NCBI RefSeq assembly: GCF_002114285.1
Contig: NZ_NEDJ01000002.1
Location: 78,380 to 142,379, forward strand
Direction of reading: 5' to 3'
DNA from: Halorubrum ezzemoulense DSM 17463
Lineage (GTDB): Archaea > Halobacteriota > Halobacteria > Halobacteriales > Haloferacaceae
Length of the DNA: 64,000 nucleotides
This document shows positions 17,384 through 25,266 of this stretch, piece after piece. Made by a program: the position numbers and the translations under genes. The notes below the pieces were generated by a model that ran no database searches, was not told the DNA's origin, and was given only the letters and a program-made list of their open reading frames with translations. How positions within the stretch are numbered: position 1 is the first letter of the stretch; each line of letters starts with the position of its first letter.

Positions 17384-17866
17384 ATGACCGACGCGCCGCC
17401 GACGACGGGACTCCACCACGTCACGAACATCTGTACCGACATCGAGGAGACCGCGGCGTTCTACGAGGACGTGCTCGGCTGGCACACGGTCAAGCGGACG
17501 CAGAACTACGACGACCCCGGGACGCCGCACTACTACTTCTCGTCGACTCCGGAGGGCGAGCCGGGCACCAACGTCACCTACTTCGAGTACCCGAACTCGC
17601 AGGGGACGCCCGGCCCGGGCGCGAGCCACCACTTCGCGTTCGGCGTCAAGGACGAGGCGACGCTCCGCGAGTGGAGGGAACACCTCGAGGCCCACGACGT
17701 CCGCGTCTCCGAGGTGAAAGACCGGACCTACTTCAAGAGCGTCTACTTCACCGACCCCGACGGGCTCGTCTTCGAACTCGCGACGCGAGGGCCGGGAGTC
17801 ACCCGCGACGAGGACGAGCCCGGCGGCGAGGTCATCGACCCCTTCGAAGCGGGTTACGAGAACTGA
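17384..17866 (+). CDS. VOC/glyoxalase-fold metalloprotein (ring-cleaving dioxygenase-like)
   Basis: 160 residues, two beta-alpha-beta-beta-beta modules of the vicinal-oxygen-chelate fold. Probable metal ligands are His11/His12 ('GLHHVTN'), His82/His83 ('SHHFAFGV') and Glu131 ('GLVFELAT'), the His-His-Glu set of Fe/Mn ring-cleaving dioxygenases and glyoxalases. MhqO/CatE-like proteins open catechols or hydroquinones, and the neighbouring DoxX and HxlR genes make this role likely. The upstream ACTAACT (17349-17355) echoes the operator region at 16757. The acidic C-terminal tail is haloarchaeal. Converges with the next gene. Confidence 0.85.
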   Translation: MTDAPPTTGLHHVTNICTDIEETAAFYEDVLGWHTVKRTQNYDDPGTPHYYFSSTPEGEPGTNVTYFEYPNSQGTPGPGASHHFAFGVKDEATLREWREHLEAHDVRVSEVKDRTYFKSVYFTDPDGLVFELATRGPGVTRDEDEPGGEVIDPFEAGYEN

Positions 17867-17885
17867 GGCACGGGCGCCGCCCGGA

Positions 17886-18344
17886 TCACCCTCCCTCGAC
17901 GAGCGCCGCGAACTTGTCGAGCGCGCGTCGGCAGACGGGGACGTACGGGGCCGCGACGAGCGGGACTTCGATCACCGCTCGACACCGACCCGGATCCTCC
18001 GGATAGCGGTCGACCCGGTGGCCCGTGGCCGGAACCCCGGCGACCCGCCAGTCCCAGCGGAGGCGCGTCGCGGCCGTCACCCGGAACGGAACCCAAGCGT
18101 CCGCGACCCGGACCCGTCCGGTCGTCCCGCTCTCGACGTACCGATCGGTGCTCTCCACGCCCCCCACGGACGGGCTCCAGTCGGGCCACCGTCGCGTGTC
18201 GCGGAGCGCCGTCGCGGTCCGCTCAGGCGGGGCATCGATGTCGCGGCCGACCGCGAGCGTCGTCCCCTCTCGGACCACCGCGGTTTCGCTGTCGCGATCG
18301 GAATCTCCCAACACGTCGCGTCCTCCGGCGGCGGCGTCCCTCAT
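17886..18344 (-). CDS. SRPBCC (START-like) family protein
   Basis: 152 residues from ATG 18344. After a 25-residue polar N terminus, the pattern 'VGRDIDAPPERTATALRDTRRWPDWSPSVGGVES' followed by 'WVPFRVTAATRLRWDWRVAGVPATGHRV' and a C-terminal helix is typical of polyketide-cyclase/START-like ligand-binding proteins. An alternative TTG 21 codons upstream exists but is less likely. A TTTTATG box (about 18392-18397) lies roughly 50 nt upstream, implying a short leader. It converges with the VOC gene, 19 bp apart. Ligand unknown. Confidence 0.75.
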   Translation of the reverse strand: MRDAAAGGRDVLGDSDRDSETAVVREGTTLAVGRDIDAPPERTATALRDTRRWPDWSPSVGGVESTDRYVESGTTGRVRVADAWVPFRVTAATRLRWDWRVAGVPATGHRVDRYPEDPGRCRAVIEVPLVAAPYVPVCRRALDKFAALVEGG

Positions 18345-18446
18345 CGCTGTGATCCTCCGCTCAGATCCGAACGCACATCCGATACCTGGGGCATAAAACA
18401 GAGGCAATACGCAATTCGTCCACTTTTTGCGCTATCGTGGCACAAG

Positions 18447-18469
18447 ACCATATTAATACCTTATATGGT
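18447..18469. promoter_or_regulatory. 23-bp palindrome, likely regulator site
   Basis: ACCATAT (18447-18453) and ATATGGT (18463-18469) form a perfect 7-bp inverted repeat around 9 bp of AT-rich DNA. It lies between the divergent SRPBCC gene and the small gene at 18534, about 30 bp upstream of the latter's TATA-like GTTAATAC. No coding frame crosses it. Confidence 0.45.
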
Positions 18470-18533
18470 ATGAGGACTCATTATCTCTTTCCACGAAGGG
18501 TTAATACAGAGGTCCGGGGTATTGGGAGTCAAT

Positions 18534-18650
18534 ATGGCAAGCGATCGCGACACCATGAAAGACGTCTCGCATACAGCACCGAACGACACCTCCGCGGACG
18601 CGGTCTGGGAACGAGGGCGAGGACCGGTCGAGGAAGAGGAGGAAGAGTAG
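18534..18650 (+). CDS. Small acidic hypothetical protein (38 aa)
   Basis: ATG 18534 to TAG 18648-18650 encodes 38 residues beginning MASDRDTMKDVSHT and ending in a run of Glu. A GTTAATAC box (18500-18507) sits 30 nt upstream, a good leaderless promoter, and the composition is strongly halophilic. The frame stays open past the TAG for 56 further codons, ending 'MNAYISGDGNVEKPYTE' at TGA 18819-18821. The protein may therefore be a truncated form of a longer one. Function unknown. The rest of the 333-bp gap 18651-18983 holds only that possible extension. Confidence 0.55.
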   Translation: MASDRDTMKDVSHTAPNDTSADAVWERGRGPVEEEEEE

Positions 18651-18983
18651 CGCGAGTCGACCGTTTTCTCTCGTCGGGCCGGCCCGTCCCGGCCTTCGTC
18701 GCCGATCCGACTCGTCGAGCGCGTCCTCTCGCCGCTCAGTACGCTGTTCGACGGGATCACCCGTCGGATGAACGCGTACATCAGCGGCGACGGGAACGTC
18801 GAGAAACCTTACACGGAGTGACGGACTACCGGACGGAGCGATCGGCTACCGAACGGAGTCGGGGGCTCGGCCGACCGTCATTTGTCGCGCTCGCTCGCCC
18901 TCCGGTGTCCTCGCCGTCGCCGCGTTCTCGGGGCCGATAACCGCGGGCGTGGCTTTAACCCACGCGCCGGCGGAGGCGCAGGC

Positions 18984-20015
18984 ATGATCGAGGTGTCGGG
19001 GCTGCGGAAGACCTACGGTGACTTCGCGGCCGTCGTCGACAGCGACTTCTCCGTCGACGACGGCGAGGGGTTCGGGATCGTCGGCCCGAACGGGGCCGGC
19101 AAGACGACGACGCTGAAGGTGATCGCCGGTCTCGTCGAACCGACCGACGGCGAGGTGACCGTCGCCGGGTTCGACGCCTCGGACCCCGAGATGCGTCGCC
19201 ACCTCGGGTTCCTGCCCGAGGATTCGCCGCTGTACGAGGAGATGACCGCGCGGTCGTACCTCCGCTTCTTCGCCGACCTCTACGACGTACCCCGGGAAGT
19301 CGCCGACGAGCGGATCGAGGCCGCGCTCGACCGGCTGGAACTCGACCACCGGGAGCGTCGCCTCGGCGACGTCTCGAAGGGAATGAAACGCAAGGTCGCA
19401 ATCGCGCGCTCGCTGGTCAACGACCCGGACGTGCTGGTGTACGACGAGCCCGCGTCCGGGCTCGACCCGGTGACGACCAACTCCGTGCTGGCGTTCACCC
19501 GCGAACTCCGCGAGACGGGGAAGACCGTCGTCTTCTCCGCGCACAACCTCTACCACGTCGAGTCGGTCTGCGACCGCGTCGTGGTGATGAACGAGGGGCG
19601 GATCGTCGCCCGCGGGAGCGTCGACGGGATCCGCGAGCGACACGGCGAGACGACCTACCGCGTGTTCACTGACGTCGAGCCGACCGCGACGCCGCCCCTC
19701 GACGACCTCGACGCGACGCCCGAGGAGGTCGGCGACCGGTACCGCACGGCGGTCCCGAGCATGGACGCGGTCGCGGCCGTCCGCGAGGCTGCCGCCGACG
19801 CCGGCGGCGAGGTCGTCGACATCCGGAGCCGCGAGCCGAGCTTGGAGGACGTGTTCCTCGACATCGTCGGCCGGCCGATGCCCGGCCGCTACACCGGCGA
19901 CGGGCTCGACGACGGCGAGGTCGACGGGCAAGAGCCTGACGGGCCGGAAAACGACCGATCGACCGACGGAGCAGAGCGGGAGACGGCGGCGACCGCGACG
20001 GAGGCCACCGAGTGA
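18984..20015 (+). CDS. ABC-2 type transporter ATP-binding protein
   Basis: 343 residues from ATG 18984. Single ABC domain: Walker A 'GPNGAGKTTT' (34-43), signature 'LGDVSKGMKRKVAIAR' (126-141), Walker B 'VLVYDEPASGLD' (149-160). An accessory C-terminal domain of about 100 residues follows, with an acidic Thr-rich tail. The SKGMK signature and accessory domain are typical of DrrA/NatA-like exporters. It overlaps the first permease by 4 nt and is part of a three-gene exporter unit. Cargo is unknown. Confidence 0.92.
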   Translation: MIEVSGLRKTYGDFAAVVDSDFSVDDGEGFGIVGPNGAGKTTTLKVIAGLVEPTDGEVTVAGFDASDPEMRRHLGFLPEDSPLYEEMTARSYLRFFADLYDVPREVADERIEAALDRLELDHRERRLGDVSKGMKRKVAIARSLVNDPDVLVYDEPASGLDPVTTNSVLAFTRELRETGKTVVFSAHNLYHVESVCDRVVVMNEGRIVARGSVDGIRERHGETTYRVFTDVEPTATPPLDDLDATPEEVGDRYRTAVPSMDAVAAVREAAADAGGEVVDIRSREPSLEDVFLDIVGRPMPGRYTGDGLDDGEVDGQEPDGPENDRSTDGAERETAATATEATE

Positions 20016-22147
20016 CCGACCGGCTGCGTCGCCTCGGTCGACGGCTCGCCGTCGCCGGCCGCCGAGTGCTTCGCGTCGCCAAGTGGGAGTCGGCGCGGGC
20101 GTCCGGCGGCGTCGACCGCCGGACGCTCGCCGCGGGCGTCGCCCTGCTTCTCGTCGCCGGCGGCGTCGTCGGGGTCGGCGTGGCCACCGGCGTCGCCGGC
20201 CTCGACGTCGACCAAGACGTGTACCGGGTCGGCGTCGACGCCGGCTCGCCGTACGCGGAGGCGATCGAGGAGGAAGCGTCGCTGCGACCGGTCCCGGCCG
20301 AGACCGCGTCGCTCGGCGACTCCGCCGACGCGGTGGTGGTGACCGTGGTGCGGCCCGGTTCCGTCGACGACGGGGCGATCGATCCGCCGGACGTCGACTC
20401 GGTCGTCGTCCGCGCGACCGACACGCGGAAGGGCGAGGCGGCCGCCGCGTCGGTTCGCGAGGCGGTCGAGGCGCACAACGAGCGGCTGCTGCGCGCCGAG
20501 CCGAACCGGACCGCGGCGTTCCCGGTCACCGTTACGCTCCGGTACGTCGGCAGGACGACCGGGTTCGACGACGGCGCGACGCTCGGCGGGAGCGACGGCA
20601 GTCGGACGGGCGATCCGGGCGGCGGCAGCGCGAGCGACGGGGACGACGGCGGCACCGCGGCCGACGGCGGAACGGAGGGCGACGGCACGGAGACGAGCGG
20701 TTCCGGGTCGGACGCGGACTCCGCCGGCGACTCCGGTGGGGCCGACTCGGGCGACGGTTCCTCCGGAGACGCGTCGACCGACGGGGAGTCCGGCGGCGGG
20801 TCCGCTCCCGACTCGGGAGCGGGCGGAACCGCCGACCCGGGCTCTGGTGGCGGCAAGACGGGATCGGACGGGGAGGGCGGCTTCGCGATCCCGTCGATCG
20901 GCGGCGGGGCGTTCGGCGCGGACACGACCGGTTCGCCCGCCTCGATCACGCCGCCGTTCCCGTTCACCTCGCTGCTCTTGGCGTTCGCCTTCCTCGTACC
21001 GATGAACTTCCTGATACAGGCGTACGGCTCCTCTATCCTCGACGAGCGGACGAACCGTCGCGGAGAACCACTGCTCGTCACGCCGCTCGCGCCGGCGGAG
21101 ATCGTCGCGGGCAAGACGCTTCCGTACGCGGCGGCCGCCGCGGTCGTCACGACCCTCATCGCGCTCGTGATCGGCGGCGGACCGCTCTCCGTGGTGGCGG
21201 TGGCGCCCGTCGCGGCGACGTTCCTCGGGGCCACCTTCGTCGGCGCGATGTTCGCGCGGTCGTTCAAGGAACTCACCTTCGTCACGGTTGGCGTGAGCGT
21301 CCTCCTGACGACCTACGCGTTCGTCCCGGCCATCTTCACGAACGTGACGCCCGTCGCGCTCGTCTCGCCACTGACCCTCGTTGTCTTCGACCTTCAGGGC
21401 GAGGCGGTGTCGGCGGGCCAAGTTCTCTTTTCGACCGCGCCGATGGCGGTCGGGGCGACTCTGCTTTTCGGCCTCGGGCTCGGCGTCTACCGCGAGGAGG
21501 ACATGTTCTCCCAGAAGCCCGTGACGCGGAAATTCCTCGACGCGCTCGCGGTCCGGCTCTCGGCGGTGCGGACCGGCGGCGGACCCGGCGGCGTCGGGGG
21601 CGCGCTCTTCGACCGCGAGCGGCTCCGCGCGCTCGGTTCGGTCGCGTTCCTCACCGCCTGTACGATTCCCTTCGTGTTCGTCGCGGAGCTTCTGGCCGTC
21701 GCGGTGCTGTTCGCGCTGCCAGTCACCGTGTCGATCCCGGTGTTGCTCGTGACGATCGCGTTCATCGAGGAGGTCGCGAAGAGCGTCGCCCTGTACGCCG
21801 GGTTCGAGCGCGGCGTCTTCGAGCGGAGCGACCGCGTCGCGCTCGCGGTCGGCGTCGCGTCCGGGACCGGCTTCTTCCTCGCGGAGAAGGCCACGGCGGT
21901 CGTCCAAGCGGTCGGGCTCACCGAGCTCTTCCTCGGCCGCGCCGCGTTCGCCGACGTGGCCGGGCTCTCCGGGCTGCCGCCGATCGCGCTCGTGGCGCTG
22001 TTCTTCGCCCCGCTCGTCCTCCACGTGACCGCGACGAGCGCGGCCAGCCTCGGCGCGAGGAGGGGCCGGACCGCCTACGCCCTGACGCTGACGCTGGCCA
22101 CGCTGGGGCACGCCGCGTACAACGTCGGGGTGGTGAGCCTTGGATAG
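20012..22147 (+). CDS. ABC-2 permease fused to a PrsW-type intramembrane protease domain
   Basis: 711 residues. Residues 40-60 form TM1, followed by an extracytoplasmic domain. A 100-residue Gly/Ser/Asp/Thr low-complexity linker (about 190-290) leads to six ABC-2 transmembrane helices (about 310-510; 'LLLAFAFLVPMNFLIQAYGSSILDERTNRRGEPLLVTPLAPAEIVAGK'). From about residue 535 a second membrane domain carries 'AFIEEVAKSVALYAG' with Glu586-Glu587 and Lys590, 'GVASGTGFFLAEK' and 'APLVLHVTATSAASLG', matching the EExxK, FxxxE and His motifs of PrsW-like glutamic/metalloproteases. It overlaps the ATPase by 4 nt. Role inferred: an exporter whose membrane part also cleaves a substrate or regulator. 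Confidence 0.85.
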   Translation: MTDRLRRLGRRLAVAGRRVLRVAKWESARASGGVDRRTLAAGVALLLVAGGVVGVGVATGVAGLDVDQDVYRVGVDAGSPYAEAIEEEASLRPVPAETASLGDSADAVVVTVVRPGSVDDGAIDPPDVDSVVVRATDTRKGEAAAASVREAVEAHNERLLRAEPNRTAAFPVTVTLRYVGRTTGFDDGATLGGSDGSRTGDPGGGSASDGDDGGTAADGGTEGDGTETSGSGSDADSAGDSGGADSGDGSSGDASTDGESGGGSAPDSGAGGTADPGSGGGKTGSDGEGGFAIPSIGGGAFGADTTGSPASITPPFPFTSLLLAFAFLVPMNFLIQAYGSSILDERTNRRGEPLLVTPLAPAEIVAGKTLPYAAAAAVVTTLIALVIGGGPLSVVAVAPVAATFLGATFVGAMFARSFKELTFVTVGVSVLLTTYAFVPAIFTNVTPVALVSPLTLVVFDLQGEAVSAGQVLFSTAPMAVGATLLFGLGLGVYREEDMFSQKPVTRKFLDALAVRLSAVRTGGGPGGVGGALFDRERLRALGSVAFLTACTIPFVFVAELLAVAVLFALPVTVSIPVLLVTIAFIEEVAKSVALYAGFERGVFERSDRVALAVGVASGTGFFLAEKATAVVQAVGLTELFLGRAAFADVAGLSGLPPIALVALFFAPLVLHVTATSAASLGARRGRTAYALTLTLATLGHAAYNVGVVSLG

Positions 22148-23186
22148 CCGCGTGACGATCGCCGGCCGGGAGCTCGCGGGGCTCCGCGCCGAGAAGACGA
22201 TCCTGTTGGCGATCGGGATCCAGCTGTTCATCGCCGCGTTCTCGTCGTTCCTCGTCGTCGGGCTCGTCTCGATGTACGACCCGGGCGCGCTCGACGGCGC
22301 GCAGATCGAAGTCGCGGCCGCGGGCGACGCGGTCGACGACCTAGAGCGCGCCGCGAGCGAGGTCCCCGGCGCCTCGGTCACGCCCTACGACGACGCTGAC
22401 GCCGCGCGAAGCGCCTTCGAGCGGAACGCGGCCGACGCGGTGGTGGTCGCAACTCGCACGGAGTCGGGGCGGGTGTCCGCCGCCGTCACCGCCCCGGACG
22501 CCACCGTTGAGACGACCGTGATCGTGGTACAGCTGCGCGAGCTGCTGCGAACCTACGAGCTGAACGAGCGTGAGCGCCGCGCCTCGTACCTGGAGGAGTC
22601 GCCGCTGCCCCTGCCCGACCGGAGCGACACTAGCCCGTACTTCACCTTCACTTACACCGTGTTGATCCCGCTCTTAGTCTTCCTCCCGGTGTTCATCTCG
22701 GGCTCGCTCGTCGTCGACTCGATCACCGAGGAGTTGGATCAAGGGACCATGGAGCTGCTCCGGGTCGCGCCCGTGACGCTCGCCGAGATCGTCGACGGGA
22801 AGGCGGCCGCGGCGATCGGGATCGCCCCCGCGCAGGCGCTGCTGTGGCTCCTGCTGTTGGAGGCGAACGGCACCGCGGTCGCGAACGTCGGCCCGATCTT
22901 GGCGCTGATGACCGCGCTGACGACGCTGGTCGTCGCCGTCGCGGTGGGCATCGCGGCGGTCGCGCCCGACCGGCGGGCGGCGCAGCTGCTCTACTCGGTC
23001 GCGGTCCTCGTGCTGTTCGGCGGCGCGACGGCGATGGCGGGCGGCCCCGCGAACGCGGTCGCCAGATTGGCGATCGATAGCGCGGGCGCGACGACGGGCG
23101 TCCTCGTGGTTGCGTACGCCGCCATCGCCGCGGCGGCGTACCTCGGCGTCCGCCGCGTCGTCTCGGTCGACGGGCTCGGACGCTGA
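22140..23186 (+). CDS. ABC-2 type transporter permease
   Basis: About 348 residues with TM1 near residues 20-45, a soluble loop of about 120 residues, then five transmembrane helices. The ABC-2 signature 'SGSLVVDSITEELDQGTMELLRVAPVTLAEIVDGKAAAAIG' is at residues ~183-223. The start is TTG 22140, overlapping the upstream stop by 8 nt, or GTG 22152 twelve nt later; TTG keeps the usual N-terminal length. It is the third gene of the exporter unit, pairing with the protease-fused permease to make a heterodimeric channel. Confidence 0.87.
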   Translation: MDSRVTIAGRELAGLRAEKTILLAIGIQLFIAAFSSFLVVGLVSMYDPGALDGAQIEVAAAGDAVDDLERAASEVPGASVTPYDDADAARSAFERNAADAVVVATRTESGRVSAAVTAPDATVETTVIVVQLRELLRTYELNERERRASYLEESPLPLPDRSDTSPYFTFTYTVLIPLLVFLPVFISGSLVVDSITEELDQGTMELLRVAPVTLAEIVDGKAAAAIGIAPAQALLWLLLLEANGTAVANVGPILALMTALTTLVVAVAVGIAAVAPDRRAAQLLYSVAVLVLFGGATAMAGGPANAVARLAIDSAGATTGVLVVAYAAIAAAAYLGVRRVVSVDGLGR

Positions 23187-23239
23187 GGGGGCGGATCGCT
23201 TCGGGCTCGGCCCGTTGTGCGGCCCGCCCCCCGAATCGA

Positions 23240-23899
23240 TCAGTCGGCGAAGCGATCGCCGAACCGCTTCGCTGTCGGGAGCCGCCAGCCGCGGGCGACG
23301 GCGACGAGTCGGAGGCCGACCGTCACCGCCGCGCACGCCGCAGCGGCCAGTCCCGCGGGCCCGCCGAGCGTGCCGACGGCCCAGTACGTCGCGCCGCCCA
23401 ACACGGCGCAGCTCGCGTAGAAGTCTTCGAAGAGGATGAACGGCGAGCGGTCGAGGAGGATGTCGGCGAGCGCGCCGCCGCCGACGGCGTTTATCGTCGC
23501 GACGGCGACGACGCCGAACGCGGACACCCCGGCGTCCGTCGCGACGATGGCGCCGGCGGTGGCGAACGCGGCGAGCCCGACCGCGTCCGCGACGACCGTC
23601 ACCGGGTGCTCGTCGGGCGAGGCGAGCCACGCGCTCAGCCCGACGGCGAGGGCGACGCCGATCAGCCCTAGGAGTATCTCCGTCGGCGAGCGCAGCGCGA
23701 GGGGGACGCGCGCGACGAGGAGGTCGCGGGTGACGCCGCCGGCGAACGCCATCGCCAGCCCGACGACGGCGACGCCGAAGAGGTCGAACTCCTCGCGGAC
23801 CGCCTTGCTCGCGCCGACCAGCGCGAACGCGACGAGCCCGACCGTGTTCATCACCGCGAACGGGTCGCCGAAGAGGACCGCGAGAGCGCCGCCCGTCAT
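23240..23899 (-). CDS. TRIC/UPF0126 family cation-channel-like membrane protein
   Basis: 219 residues, seven transmembrane helices in two internally repeated halves. Each half carries the family glycine-rich motif ('AMAFAGGVTRDLLVARVPLAL' and 'TINAVGGGALADILLDRSPFILFE'). Prokaryotic TRIC homologues are trimeric K+-permeable channels; haloarchaea, which keep molar KCl inside, commonly have several. ATG 23899 overlaps the DUF2797 stop by 4 nt, so the two are translationally coupled, though no functional link is known. Confidence 0.9.
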   Translation of the reverse strand: MTGGALAVLFGDPFAVMNTVGLVAFALVGASKAVREEFDLFGVAVVGLAMAFAGGVTRDLLVARVPLALRSPTEILLGLIGVALAVGLSAWLASPDEHPVTVVADAVGLAAFATAGAIVATDAGVSAFGVVAVATINAVGGGALADILLDRSPFILFEDFYASCAVLGGATYWAVGTLGGPAGLAAAACAAVTVGLRLVAVARGWRLPTAKRFGDRFAD

Positions 23900-24717
23900 C
23901 CGCCGAACGCCCCGAGGCTGGACTGGAGTTCGCGCTCCGGGACGGCGTCGGTCAGCTCGTAGCCGACGAGGTCGCGCGCGTCGACGGCGTACGTGGAGCC
24001 GCCGCGGTCGAGTACGATCACCCGCCCCTTCCAGCCGCGGACGGTCCCCGCCGCCATCGTCTCGGCGACGGGCCGGTCGTCGAGGCCGAGCCCGTAGTCG
24101 AAGTCGAACCGCGCTATCGGATTGAACCGGTCGAGGAGCGCCTCCCACGCCGCCTCGTCGACCGCGCGCCCGAACCCGTCTAGCTTCGTCGGGACGCGGA
24201 CGCGGTCGACGAGGTCGTCCCCAGCGGCCAGTTCCGCCTCGACCTCGCGCGCGATCCGGCCGTTCGGGAACGTCCGGATGTGGGCCGCGCGGTCCGCGCC
24301 CTGCTCCCGGAGGCGGGTCCCGAGCCGCCACTCGCGGGTGACGCCGACCTTCAGTACGTCCGGCGCGAACGCCGCGAGGTACATCGCGTGCGTCTCGTGG
24401 CAGTCCATCTCGTCTTTCAGACACGTCCCGGTACACCGGGCACACACCCAGACCCCCGAGTGGTCGTCGCAGTACGGTGCGTCCGCGGCGTCGCAGGCGA
24501 CGTGGTCGCCATCGTGGACCGTTCCCGCGCAGCGGCGCTCGCCGAGCCCGAACGCGAGTTCGGTGCCCGGGCTCGCGTCCACGTACTCGACGCTCCCGCC
24601 GCTCGCGACGTAGAGTCCGCCGCCGATCGGGCCGCTCGTCTCGACCGTCTGAGCGCCGTCCGCCCCCGGCTCGGCCGAGTCGCGCGCGATGTCCGTCTCG
24701 TAGCCGACGACCTGCAC
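23896..24717 (-). CDS. DUF2797 family protein (GIY-YIG-like core with zinc-type cysteines)
   Basis: 273 residues. A Cys/His-rich N-terminal part has 'CDDHSGVWVCARCTGTCLKDEMDCHETH', probably binding zinc. It precedes a core reading 'YLAAFAPDVLKVGVTREWRLGTRLREQGADRA', which resembles the GIY-YIG fold (compact beta strand plus 'KVGxT' turn and conserved Arg). Whether it is a nuclease is unknown. It heads a two-gene unit with the TRIC channel on the minus strand and is divergent from the membrane protein at 24815. Confidence 0.85.
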   Translation of the reverse strand: MQVVGYETDIARDSAEPGADGAQTVETSGPIGGGLYVASGGSVEYVDASPGTELAFGLGERRCAGTVHDGDHVACDAADAPYCDDHSGVWVCARCTGTCLKDEMDCHETHAMYLAAFAPDVLKVGVTREWRLGTRLREQGADRAAHIRTFPNGRIAREVEAELAAGDDLVDRVRVPTKLDGFGRAVDEAAWEALLDRFNPIARFDFDYGLGLDDRPVAETMAAGTVRGWKGRVIVLDRGGSTYAVDARDLVGYELTDAVPERELQSSLGAFGG

Positions 24718-24814
24718 GCCGAGCGGTACGCGAAGCCGAGGCTTATGAGCTTCGTCGGGCCCGATACCCCCTCGAATCGGATTTTATAAGTGAACTCGGC
24801 GTCGCCTCTCGGGC

Positions 24815-25264
24815 ATGCGCACGGCAGCCCTCCCCCCCGTCGTCGCCGCGGTCGTCGCGCTCGCGGTCAGTGGCATCAGGCGCCTCGCGCCGATACTGCT
24901 CGAGTCGTCGGTCTCGCTGCCGTCGACCGAGGCGCTCTCGACGTACCTCCTGAGCGCCCGGTTCACGGCGTTTTTGCTGGTGTACGGGCTCCTGTTCGGC
25001 GTCGCTTTCCTCGCGGGACTGCGCGACGCGGACGCCTCCGCGGCGTCGACCGCGCTGGCGACGGGCGCGAGCGCGACCGCCGCGTTCCTGCTCGGCTCGG
25101 CCGCCGTCCTCTGGTACCTCGGTCCGGAGCGCGGCCCGGTCGCCACCGCCGTCTTCGCCCTCGGCGCGAGCCTCGGCGTCGGGATCCAGTTCGCGGTCGT
25201 CGCGTACGCCGGGGTCGCGCTCGGCGAGAGCCGCGGCGACGGGCCGATCTCGACGCGCCCCTGA
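24815..25264 (+). CDS. Hypothetical four-TM membrane protein
   Basis: 149 residues with four hydrophobic helices (about 5-25, 50-72, 83-105, 112-138), Ala/Gly/Val-rich and with no charged motif inside the membrane. TTTATAAG at 24783-24790 lies 28 nt before the ATG, giving a firm leaderless start. It converges with menD only 2 bp after its stop. No family recognised. Confidence 0.7.
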   Translation: MRTAALPPVVAAVVALAVSGIRRLAPILLESSVSLPSTEALSTYLLSARFTAFLLVYGLLFGVAFLAGLRDADASAASTALATGASATAAFLLGSAAVLWYLGPERGPVATAVFALGASLGVGIQFAVVAYAGVALGESRGDGPISTRP

Positions 25265-25266
25265 CC

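Noticed and set aside
18437..18940. 167-codon frame covering the small acidic gene
   Set aside because: Out of phase with the promoter-linked ATG at 18534, and Arg-rich throughout.
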